Assembly (NCBI GenBank): GCA_023450535.1
Contig: JAEXGX010000124.1
Span: forward strand, 1-13,863
Length of the DNA stretch: 13,863 bases
Reading direction: 5' to 3'
Source of the DNA: Pseudomonadota bacterium
GTDB lineage: Bacteria > Desulfobacterota > Desulfovibrionia > Desulfovibrionales > Desulfovibrionaceae
This document shows, one piece after another, positions 7,888 to 13,863 of this stretch. The position numbers were made by a program, and so were the translations under genes. Positions within the stretch are counted from its first letter, which is position 1, and every line of letters starts with the position of its first letter. The notes beneath the pieces are model-generated. The model searched no databases. It was not told where the DNA came from and saw nothing but the letters and a program-made list of their open reading frames with translations.

Positions 7888-8127
7888 AACCCCATGCGCG
7901 TTAAGCGGGCGCGCGCCGTCCTGAAAAGACTGCATGAAGAAAAGGCCGTGCCAGCGTTATCCCAGCCTCGCGCTGACCGCAAGCCCGGAACAGGCTTCAC
8001 GGAGCCTTTTGGCCATATGAAACACAGGCTGTCGGCGGCAACACATGTCATCGCCGAAGCGGGATAATGAAATGCCCGGCATGACGGCATCAGTCATTTC
8101 TACAACAAAGCCACGCCGGTGTTCCTC

Positions 8128-8155
8128 TTGACAGGAGGGGCAGGTTTGATCTACT
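8128..8155 (+). promoter_or_regulatory. Candidate promoter of the aminotransferase-TRAP operon
   Basis: A perfect TTGACA (8128-8133) is followed after 16 bp by TCTACT (8150-8155), which matches four of six -10 bases. Transcription would begin near 8161-8163, inside the palindrome at 8158-8180. A second -10-like TGTAAT (8185-8190, five of six) lies closer to the gene but has only a distant TTGTTA (8160-8165, 19-bp spacing). These are consensus matches by eye. Confidence 0.5.
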
Positions 8156-8157
8156 CA

Positions 8158-8180
8158 AATTGTTAAGTAACTTAATTATT
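8158..8180. promoter_or_regulatory. Palindromic operator, probable MarR-type site
   Basis: Arms AATTGTTAAG (8158-8167) and CTTAATTATT (8171-8180) are inverted with eight of ten positions pairing around a 3-bp centre; the inner five pairs (TTAAG/CTTAA) are perfect. Size and AT content fit MarR-family operators. It overlaps the predicted transcription start, and a MarR gene is the second gene of the operon, so autorepression is the simplest reading. Confidence 0.55.
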
Positions 8181-8252
8181 AATTTGTAATTTTGCCATTC
8201 TATGGAGTCCCCCGTTTTCAACGGCGGTGGCGCGCAACGAAGGAGCGGCAGT

Positions 8253-9521
8253 GTGAACATTTTGGCGGAAGGAGTCATGGAAGCGGCGGACGGGCGCGCT
8301 CATATGAAAGATGCATTCCGTTCTCTGAACGGGGGGCTTTTCAGCGGGGACGCGGGCAAGGCGGATGTGGGGGACATACTCAGCCTGTGCGCGCGGGAAG
8401 GCATTGAACTGCTGGGATGGGCCGATCCGTTTTTTCCGGACCCCGTTCTGCCCGAACACATCCGGCAGGCGCTCATTCAGGCGATAAACAGCGGACGGGC
8501 CGTCCACTACACACCGCCCGTGGGCGACGCCGCGCTCAAGGAAGCCATTGCCGTCAAGCTGGCGGCCTATAACAAGCTGTCCATCAATCCCCAACGGAAC
8601 ATCCTGATTACACCTGGGTCCGACTCCGGCCTGTTCTTCGCCCTGCTGCCCTTTATCCACCCCGGCGACGAAGTTCTGGTACATGCCCCCAGCTATCCAA
8701 GCAATTTCATTACCCCCGGCTTGCTTGGCGGCGTGGCTGTTCCTGTAGCCTGCCACGCAGAAACGGGTTTCCATCTGCCGCTGGACGAGTATGAACGTTG
8801 CCTGACCCCTCGCTCACGCGTGGTCCTGCTGACTCACCCCAACAATCCCACGAGCATCGTTTACAGCCGTGAGGAGCTGGAAGCCCTGGCCGATTTCGTT
8901 ATTGCCCACGATCTGGTTCTGGTGGTGGATCAAGCCTTTGAGGACTTCATCTACGATGACCGGGAGTTTGTCACTCCCGCTGCCCTGCCCGGCCTGGGAG
9001 AGCGTACCGTGACCGTATTTTCCGCCTCCAAGGGCTTGGGTCTGAGCGGGCTTCGCGTGGGGTACCTGACTGCCGGAGACGGCATTATGGACGCGCTCTT
9101 CGCGGCGGCGGTCAACGTGACCGGCGCGGCCAACAGCGCGGCTCAGGCCGGGGCACTTGCAGCCTTTCGCAACGACGCTTTTCTGCTTGACTACAAAACA
9201 ATTTTTGAACGCCGCCGTCATCTTGTGCACTCCCTCTTGAACAAAATCCCCGGCGTTCACATGGCTCTTCCCGAAAGCGGTTTTCTGTCCTGGGTGGACG
9301 TGGGCGATCTGGGCGGAGCTAAGGCTGTGACCGATTATCTGTTACGCCATGCCCGTGTCGCCGTGAATGACGGCTCGCTCTACGGCCCCGGCGGTGAAAA
9401 TTATATCCGCATCGTCCATGGCTGCTTTCGGGATGAGGACAAGCTGCTGGCTGTTCTGAACCGCGTCCGCGATGCACTGGCGAATCTGGCCCTCACCCGG
9501 GGCATAACCCAAACAGACTGA
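8253..9521 (+). CDS. PLP-dependent aminotransferase, class I/II
   Basis: This is a fold-type I PLP enzyme of 422 residues. The Schiff-base lysine lies in SASKGLGLSGLRVGY (Lys260). HPNNPTS (Asn198) and VVDQAFEDF (Asp226) contact the cofactor, and the C-terminal NYIRIVHG holds the substrate-carboxylate arginine (Arg386). The position three after the Asp, usually Tyr (DxxY), is Phe229 here. The frame is open from ATG 8202, but that ATG has no ribosome site. GTG 8253 has AAGGAG at 7-nt spacing and was preferred. ATG 8277 has AAGGAG too close (2 nt) and ATG 8304 has none. It is the first gene of an operon with MarR, RidA and TRAP genes. Transamination of an imported amino compound or a beta-elimination (MalY-like) are both possible; the neighbouring RidA would fit the latter. 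The substrate is unknown. Confidence 0.88.
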   Translation: MNILAEGVMEAADGRAHMKDAFRSLNGGLFSGDAGKADVGDILSLCAREGIELLGWADPFFPDPVLPEHIRQALIQAINSGRAVHYTPPVGDAALKEAIAVKLAAYNKLSINPQRNILITPGSDSGLFFALLPFIHPGDEVLVHAPSYPSNFITPGLLGGVAVPVACHAETGFHLPLDEYERCLTPRSRVVLLTHPNNPTSIVYSREELEALADFVIAHDLVLVVDQAFEDFIYDDREFVTPAALPGLGERTVTVFSASKGLGLSGLRVGYLTAGDGIMDALFAAAVNVTGAANSAAQAGALAAFRNDAFLLDYKTIFERRRHLVHSLLNKIPGVHMALPESGFLSWVDVGDLGGAKAVTDYLLRHARVAVNDGSLYGPGGENYIRIVHGCFRDEDKLLAVLNRVRDALANLALTRGITQTD

Positions 9522-9528
9522 GGAATAC

Positions 9529-10002
9529 ATGTCCAGAGAACAAGATTTTCTCCTCCTGATGGAGGCGCTGCATGAGTACAGCCAGCAGGTGGAAAACCTG
9601 AATCGTCTGCCCCGTGCCTTTGCCGACGGGGAAATCTTTCATATGGCCGAGCTGCACCTGCTGAAGAGCATCATAAAGTTCAAACTGGCCACAGTAACGG
9701 ATATTGCCCGTCACCAAAACAAAACCACCAGCGCTGTTTCCCAGCTGGTGAAAAAGCTGCTTGACAAAGGGCTGCTGCAAAAATCCAAAGACCCGGACAA
9801 CAACAAGAACATCATCCTCAGCATCACGGAAAAGGGCAAACGTATCAACAAGCTGCACGACGCCTTCGACCGGGATTCCTACCTGTCAGTCATGAGCGCT
9901 GTGGACGGCTGCCCGGATGAGGGCATTCGCGCCATGACCGACACAGCACGCGCTTTGACGGAAAAAATACGCGGATTATCCGCTCGGGCGGAGGATCTGT
10001 GA
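9529..10002 (+). CDS. MarR-family transcriptional regulator
   Basis: The 157-aa protein has a winged helix-turn-helix at about residues 36-105: ELHLLKSIIKFKLATVTDIA, recognition helix TTSAVSQLVKKLLDKGLL, then a wing KDPDNNKNIILSITEKGK. Flanking N- and C-terminal helices serve dimerisation, as in MarR proteins. The wing is rich in Asn/Asp/Lys and lacks the usual DxRxxxL arginine, so DNA contact by the wing may differ. It starts 7 bp after the aminotransferase stop with AGGA overlapping that stop, so translation is coupled. The operator-like palindrome at 8158-8180 is a likely target. The regulator probably responds to the compound imported by the TRAP system or a breakdown product; that is inference. 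Confidence 0.87.
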   Translation: MSREQDFLLLMEALHEYSQQVENLNRLPRAFADGEIFHMAELHLLKSIIKFKLATVTDIARHQNKTTSAVSQLVKKLLDKGLLQKSKDPDNNKNIILSITEKGKRINKLHDAFDRDSYLSVMSAVDGCPDEGIRAMTDTARALTEKIRGLSARAEDL

Positions 10003-10026
10003 ACCTTTTTACCCAAGGAGTTTCTC

Positions 10027-10413
10027 ATGAGCATCATGCAAGCCATTTCCTCACCTGACGCGCCACAGGCCATTGGCCCCTACTCCCAGGCCGTCCTCGG
10101 ACATGGCCTGTTGTTCACCTCCGGCCAGATCCCGCTGCTTCCCAAGGACGGGAGCATAGCGGGCGACAGTGCGGCCGAACAAATGGAACAGTGCCTGAAC
10201 AATTTGGAGGCAGTACTGCTGGCCGGAGGTTCAGCTCCTGACAAAGTGGTCAAAACCACGGTGTACTTGACCGACATGGCGGATTTTGCCGCCGTCAACG
10301 AAGTCTATGCTCAGCATTTCGGCACTCCGGCCCCCGCCCGCTCCTGTGTGGCGGTATCCGCCCTGCCCAAAAACGTAAAAGTGGAAGTGGAAGCCATCGC
10401 CCTGACGGACTGA
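10027..10413 (+). CDS. ridA: RidA-family enamine/imine deaminase
   Basis: RidA (YjgF/YER057c/UK114) trimers hydrolyse reactive 2-aminoacrylate and other enamines/imines to ketoacids and ammonia in the cytosol, protecting PLP enzymes. The 128-aa product is full length. It shows IGPYSQAV (16-23), LFTSGQIPL (29-37) and PARSCVAVSALPKNVKVEVEAIA with Arg105 and Glu120, the residues that bind the carboxylate and assist catalysis in the active RidA subfamily. The start at 10027 has AAGGAG 6 nt upstream and lies 24 bp after the marR stop. Its place behind an aminotransferase suggests it clears imine by-products of that enzyme or of the pathway. The symbol reflects subfamily residues; an operon-specific paralogue is possible if the genome has another copy. 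Confidence 0.9.
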   Translation: MSIMQAISSPDAPQAIGPYSQAVLGHGLLFTSGQIPLLPKDGSIAGDSAAEQMEQCLNNLEAVLLAGGSAPDKVVKTTVYLTDMADFAAVNEVYAQHFGTPAPARSCVAVSALPKNVKVEVEAIALTD

Positions 10414-10415
10414 GG

Positions 10416-10470
10416 CTTCTCTGACCTGTCTTTTCACCCCGCTCCGATCCCGCCCACCTTCTCCTCCTGG
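10416..10470 (+). promoter_or_regulatory. C-rich, G-poor stretch, possible rut-like element
   Basis: By hand count this 55-nt stretch right after the ridA stop has 27 C, 17 T, 7 G and 4 A. Unstructured C>G RNA of this kind is what Rho prefers. It lies in the 126-bp gap before dctP, followed by a small perfect hairpin CGTCT-GGA-AGACG (10498-10510). It may tune expression between the enzyme genes and the transporter genes, or may be neutral spacer. Confidence 0.3.
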
Positions 10471-10539
10471 TGCCATCCGGGCCGTTCGTCCTCATCTCGT
10501 CTGGAAGACGGCTCACCAACTCATACACCGAGGTGTTCC

Positions 10540-11583
10540 ATGCGTATCAGAAACTTCCTCGCCACGGCCATGTCCGCCCTATTCCTGCTGCCAGGCTGCG
10601 TTCACGCCGCCGACAAAGTATACGAGTACAATTTTCAGAGTCCGTACAATGGCCCTCATGTCTTGAATGTGGAATTCTTCCAGCCCTGGGTCAAGGAGGT
10701 GGAAGAAAAAAGCGGAGGCCGCCTCAAGCTGCACTTTTTCATGTCCGGCACGCTGACCAAGGTATCCGACTGCGGCCCGAGCATCATGAACGGCAATCTG
10801 GATATAGGCTCGGTTGAACCGGGCTACCAGGATAGCCTGTTCCCCAACACCATGTCTTTTACCGTGCCGCATCTGGTCAAAGATTGCATACAGGGGAGCG
10901 CCCTGATTCAAAAGGCATATTCCACCCTGCCGGAAGTGAAAGCGGAATGGAACAAGGTGGGGCACCTGCTGACCCTGTGGTCCACTGACCGTTTCGGCCT
11001 GTTCTCCACCAGGGGTCCTATCCGTACCCCCTCGGATCTGAAGGGCAAGCGGGTGTTGATCTGGAATGGCGGTATGGTGGATATGCTCAAGGCGTGGGGA
11101 GGCATCCCCGTCCAGACCACATCCGGCGACACTTACATGGCCCTGCAACGCGGCATGGGAGATGTGTTCTTCGGTCCTCTGCCCACGGGGCGAGCCTACA
11201 AGCTGATGGAAGTGGCCAAAGACATCACCATCCTGCCCGCGTCCATTCAATATATGGGTCTTGTGGTCAACAAAGAGGTGTGGGATGAGCTGCCCCCCGA
11301 TCTTCAGAATCTGCTGACGGAAAGCGCCGGAGGGGAACAGGCGGGGCAACGGCTTGCCCGCCTCCTGTACGACGCTACCAACAAAGATTTTGAAACCATG
11401 CGGGCAGAGGGCTGCACAATCTACACCCTGAACGACGCGGAATATGAGGCGTTCAGGAATGCGGATCGCCAGGTGAGCATGGAATACTGGACCGAAGAAC
11501 TCGGGCATCTCGGCCTCGCGAACCCCGAAGCGGCCATCCGCCGCGCCTATGATATGGCCGCCTCCACTCCCTCCGCAGAATAG
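10540..11583 (+). CDS. dctP: TRAP transporter substrate-binding protein, DctP family
   Basis: The 347-aa product is an exported solute-binding protein for a tripartite ATP-independent periplasmic transporter. The N-terminus has a basic start (MRIRN), a hydrophobic core and two possible exits: LLPGC with Cys20 as an atypical lipobox, or signal peptidase I cleavage after VHA (23). The mature part follows the DctP pattern (YNFQSPYNGPHVLN, SGGRLKLHFFMSGTL, SDLKGKRVLIW, DTYMALQRGMGD). In SiaP-like proteins the DLKG motif leads to an arginine that binds the ligand carboxylate; by eye-alignment that position is Leu173 (KGKRVLI). The following DGQE motif is replaced by GDVFFG. The ligand may therefore not be a simple carboxylate. 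The start has GAGGTG upstream. It follows ridA by 126 bp and precedes the fused membrane component by 121 bp. Confidence 0.88.
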   Translation: MRIRNFLATAMSALFLLPGCVHAADKVYEYNFQSPYNGPHVLNVEFFQPWVKEVEEKSGGRLKLHFFMSGTLTKVSDCGPSIMNGNLDIGSVEPGYQDSLFPNTMSFTVPHLVKDCIQGSALIQKAYSTLPEVKAEWNKVGHLLTLWSTDRFGLFSTRGPIRTPSDLKGKRVLIWNGGMVDMLKAWGGIPVQTTSGDTYMALQRGMGDVFFGPLPTGRAYKLMEVAKDITILPASIQYMGLVVNKEVWDELPPDLQNLLTESAGGEQAGQRLARLLYDATNKDFETMRAEGCTIYTLNDAEYEAFRNADRQVSMEYWTEELGHLGLANPEAAIRRAYDMAASTPSAE

Positions 11584-11601
11584 AGCGTTTTAAACCGCTC
11601 T
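11582..11601 (+). other. Hairpin overlapping the dctP stop codon
   Basis: AGAGCG (11582-11587) and CGCTCT (11596-11601) form a perfect 6-bp stem with an 8-nt loop TTTTAAAC. The first arm includes the last two bases of the dctP TAG stop. No T-tract follows, so it is unlikely to terminate transcription. Confidence 0.5.
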
Positions 11602-11622
11602 GGCTGCCGGAACACTTTCGCT

Positions 11623-11652
11623 GTCCGCCGGGGCGCCCCTGCCCCGACGGAC
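11623..11652 (+). other. Strong GC hairpin between dctP and dctQM
   Basis: GTCCG (11623-11627) pairs with CGGAC (11648-11652) and CGGGGC (11629-11634) with GCCCCG (11641-11646), interrupted by one C/A mismatch, with a 6-nt loop. Eleven mostly G-C pairs make it very stable. It is followed by GAAGAAGG, not T residues, so it resembles an mRNA-protecting intercistronic hairpin rather than an intrinsic terminator. Such elements commonly raise binding-protein mRNA over membrane-component mRNA. Confidence 0.6.
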
Positions 11653-11704
11653 GAAGAAGGCCGGGCCGCCGGATATGCCCGCGCCACTTTACAGGAGCTT
11701 GCCC

Positions 11705-13621
11705 ATGTCCCAGGAATCCGCCGCCCCACGCGAACTTAAAGGTATCCTGCCCCCTCTGGACCGGGCGGAAAAAGCATTTAACGCCCTGTCCGGCCATATG
11801 CTCGGATTCGGGAGCATCCTTGTCGGGCTGCTGGCCATTCCCATATGCCTCGACATCATTTTCCGCTTTTTTTTCCGCATTTCCATTGACGGTATGATGG
11901 AAGTGGAACTCATGACCCTGGTGGTCATCGCCTACGCCTGCATCTGCCATACCGTGGTCACACGTTCCCCTCTGCAGATCGATTTGCTCTACCAGTTGCT
12001 GAACCCGCGCTGGCAAATCAGGCTGGACGTCTTCGCACATTTGCTGTGTCTGGCCATCTGCGCCGTACTGGCCTGGCAGGGCTGGCGCGAAGCAGCCTCA
12101 TGGACACAGCGTAGCGCGGTACTGCGCTTTTCCGAAAGCTATTTTCTGGCCTGGATCGCCTTCGGTTTTGCCCTGACAGCCCTGGCTTTCCTGTTCCAAC
12201 TGCGGCACTCATTACGCGAGATCCTCTCCGAAAAGGATTACACGGGCCTTTTGTTGGCCCTTATAGCCGCGCTGGCCCTGTGCATCCTCCCCTTCCTCTA
12301 TCATATGAGCGGCCTGCGCCTGTCCGGCATGGTCGTCGGAGGCACGGGATTCTGCCTGCTTATGATTCTGCTGCTTCTGCGCGTCCCCATCGGTTTCGCC
12401 ATGGCGCTCATGGGGCTGCTGGGGCTGGTGGCCCTCATGCGCAGGCCGTCTATCGCCTTTAATACCATTGGGGCGATTCCCTTCAACAACACGGCGGAAT
12501 TCACCTTCGTTGCCCTGCCCATGTTCATGCTCATGGGGGAACTGACGTTCTATTCCGGCCTCAGCCGGGATCTGTTCGACTGCGCCAACAAATGGCTGGG
12601 ACGCGTCCCCGGCGGGCTGGCCGTGGCCAGCGTGTGGGGCTGCGCCGGATTCGGCGCGGTGTGCGGCGATTCCCTTGCCTGCGTCATCACCATGAGTTCC
12701 GTTGCCCTGCCCGCCATGCTGCAAAAAAAGTATCAGCCGAGTCTGGCCTGCGGCGCGCTGGCGTCGGGCGGCACTATGGGCATCCTGATCCCCCCCAGCA
12801 TGGGCTTTATTTACTATTCCATCCTTACGGAAGAATCCATCGGTAAGCTGTTCATCGCGGGCATTCTGCCAGGCATTCTCCTGAGTCTGATTTTCACCCT
12901 GATCATTATTCTGTGGGTCAAGCGCTCTCCCGACGCGGCCCCGCCGTCCGAAAACTATCCCTTGCGCGACAAGTTGGTATCCACCTTTTATCTGCTGCCC
13001 GTGGCCGGACTTTTCGTCCTGGTAGTGGGCGGCATCATGGCCGGAGCCTTCACCCCCGGCGAAGGCGGAGCCGTGGGTGCGGCGGGCGCGCTGCTCTATG
13101 CCCTCGCGCGGCGCCGCCTGTCACGTGCGGATCTCATGCGGGCACTGCTCAATACCGGAGCCATGACAGGGCGCATCTTTCTGCTGTTTGCCGGAGTATA
13201 TATTCTCGGCGCCTTTTTCAGCGCCTCCCGCCTGCCCGGTCTCCTGGCCGAATCCATACTGACAGCAGGAACCAACCGCTATCTTGTGCTCGCTCTGGTC
13301 ATTTTGCTCTATATCTTCCTGGGCGCGGTCATGAACATCATCCCGATGATGATGCTGACCCTGCCCACCATCTACCCCACCATCCACGGCCTCGGTTTCG
13401 ACGGTGTCTGGTTCGGGGTCGTCACCGTCATCCTGATGGAAATGGGTATGATAACACCGCCCATGGGCATCAACGTATTCACCCTGTCCAGTCTGGCCCC
13501 GGATATTCCCATGGGCAAGATATTCAAAGGTGTGATGCCGTTTGTCCTGGGCATGTGCCTGTGCATTATCCTGCTTGTCCTCTTTCCCGAAATAGCTCTG
13601 ATACTGCCGGACATGCTGTAA
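11705..13621 (+). CDS. dctQM: TRAP transporter fused permease, DctQ-DctM
   Basis: One 638-residue inner-membrane protein joins both TRAP membrane parts. Residues of about 33-165 form the DctQ-like unit with four hydrophobic helices and the ending of helix 1 typical of DctQ (CLDIIFRFFFRISIDG). A further helix (about 180-200) links to the large DctM unit, about 218-630, with its conserved NNTAEFTFVALPMFMLMGEL, GGTMGILIPPS (355-365) and EMGMITPPMGINVF. It drives uptake by an ion gradient together with DctP. The frame is open from 11675, but the ATG at 11705 has AGGAG 8 nt upstream and was chosen; the earlier one would add ten residues without a ribosome site. It is preceded by two hairpins and followed after 40 bp by the arylsulfotransferase-like gene. 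Confidence 0.92.
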   Translation: MSQESAAPRELKGILPPLDRAEKAFNALSGHMLGFGSILVGLLAIPICLDIIFRFFFRISIDGMMEVELMTLVVIAYACICHTVVTRSPLQIDLLYQLLNPRWQIRLDVFAHLLCLAICAVLAWQGWREAASWTQRSAVLRFSESYFLAWIAFGFALTALAFLFQLRHSLREILSEKDYTGLLLALIAALALCILPFLYHMSGLRLSGMVVGGTGFCLLMILLLLRVPIGFAMALMGLLGLVALMRRPSIAFNTIGAIPFNNTAEFTFVALPMFMLMGELTFYSGLSRDLFDCANKWLGRVPGGLAVASVWGCAGFGAVCGDSLACVITMSSVALPAMLQKKYQPSLACGALASGGTMGILIPPSMGFIYYSILTEESIGKLFIAGILPGILLSLIFTLIIILWVKRSPDAAPPSENYPLRDKLVSTFYLLPVAGLFVLVVGGIMAGAFTPGEGGAVGAAGALLYALARRRLSRADLMRALLNTGAMTGRIFLLFAGVYILGAFFSASRLPGLLAESILTAGTNRYLVLALVILLYIFLGAVMNIIPMMMLTLPTIYPTIHGLGFDGVWFGVVTVILMEMGMITPPMGINVFTLSSLAPDIPMGKIFKGVMPFVLGMCLCIILLVLFPEIALILPDML

Positions 13622-13661
13622 GCCCGCGCAGGCCATAAACCATTAACCCGGGAGCTTCGTC

Positions 13662-13863
13662 ATGGGACATCCCACCATTTACCCCACCGGGGTAACACTT
13701 TATGACCCGGAATCCGCCTGGAACGGCTATACCCTGCTGCAGGCCAAGGGCATGGGCGCGCTGCTGCTTGACATGAACGGCGGTGAAATTCACCTGTGGG
13801 AAAAGGTACAGGGCTTTCCCAACAAGATTCTGCCCGGCGGGCATCTGCTGGGCAGCAGGGGAG
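13662..13863 (+). CDS. Arylsulfotransferase (ASST)-like protein, partial (C-terminus beyond right edge)
   Basis: Only the first 67 codons are present. The opening MGHPTIYPTGVTLYDPESAW, then LLDMNGGEIHLWEKV and FPNKILPGGHLLGS, resemble the N-terminus of ASST-family proteins (six-bladed propellers that transfer sulfate between phenolic compounds). Repeats of the form LLDMNG.EIHLW and LPGGHLLGS are typical of their blades. No signal peptide is visible, unlike the periplasmic E. coli type enzyme, so this one may be cytoplasmic or only share the fold. The ATG at 13662 follows GGGAG at 7-nt spacing and begins 40 bp after dctQM, so it belongs to the operon. The catalytic histidine region is outside the window, so enzymatic activity cannot be judged. 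Confidence 0.7.
   Translation, partial: MGHPTIYPTGVTLYDPESAWNGYTLLQAKGMGALLLDMNGGEIHLWEKVQGFPNKILPGGHLLGSRG

Noticed and set aside
7992..8015. GGCT-TCACGG-AGCC followed by TTTT on the plus strand, terminator-like
   Set aside because: The stem is only four base pairs and no plus-strand gene ends before it.
7884..8090. Minus-strand 68-codon frame in the divergent intergenic region
   Set aside because: No ribosome site, no motif, and it overlaps the start of the permease gene out of frame.
8069..8100. Inverted repeat GAAATG...CATTTC upstream of the permease
   Set aside because: Six-bp arms 20 nt apart with imperfect inner pairing are weak; no promoter pairs with it, so it was not called an operator.
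13121..13844. Minus-strand frames opposite dctQM and the ASST-like gene
   Set aside because: They are antisense to well-supported genes and their translations are Gln/His/Gly-rich without motifs.

Overview
The window looks like chromosomal DNA of a sulfate-reducing deltaproteobacterium, most likely a Desulfovibrio/Bilophila-type Desulfovibrionaceae. This is an inference from protein character, the high-GC coding style, the gene order acpS-nnr-tsaE-aspartokinase-cimA, and a TRAP transporter followed by an arylsulfotransferase-like gene. No rRNA, tRNA, CRISPR array, insertion sequence or phage gene was seen.

Layout. (1) 1-557, minus strand: the N-terminal part of a CRP/FNR-type regulator that runs off the left edge. 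(2) 558-1286: about 730 bp without a credible gene, AT-richer than its surroundings. It holds an inverted repeat in the regulator leader, a strong minus-strand terminator and a cluster of short hairpin-forming repeats. (3) 1287-7887, minus strand: a compact housekeeping block. In transcription order it is an EamA/DMT-family permease, acpS (holo-ACP synthase), nnr (NAD(P)HX epimerase/dehydratase), tsaE (t6A tRNA modification ATPase), lysC-type aspartokinase and cimA (citramalate synthase). Spacings are short (12-88 bp) and the block ends at the terminator at 1121-1174. (4) 7888-8252: a divergent intergenic region with a promoter-like TTGACA and a palindrome that looks like a repressor operator. 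(5) 8253-13863, plus strand: an accessory operon. It encodes a PLP aminotransferase, a MarR-family regulator, a RidA-family enamine/imine deaminase, a TRAP substrate-binding protein (DctP), a fused TRAP membrane protein (DctQ-DctM) and the start of an arylsulfotransferase-like protein cut by the right edge.

How the parts work together. The minus-strand block supplies aspartate-family precursors (aspartokinase), a threonine-independent entry to isoleucine (CimA), and general repair and modification functions. The plus-strand operon reads as uptake and processing of an unidentified organic, possibly amino-containing, compound. TRAP would import it, the aminotransferase would transfer its amino group or cleave it, RidA would clear reactive enamine/imine by-products, and the MarR protein would probably sense the ligand and control the promoter at about 8128-8180. 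The DctP protein appears to lack the arginine that grips a carboxylate in most DctP proteins, and the aminotransferase has Phe where a Tyr usually lies near PLP. The substrate is therefore hard to guess, and this operon is the part of the window most worth following up.
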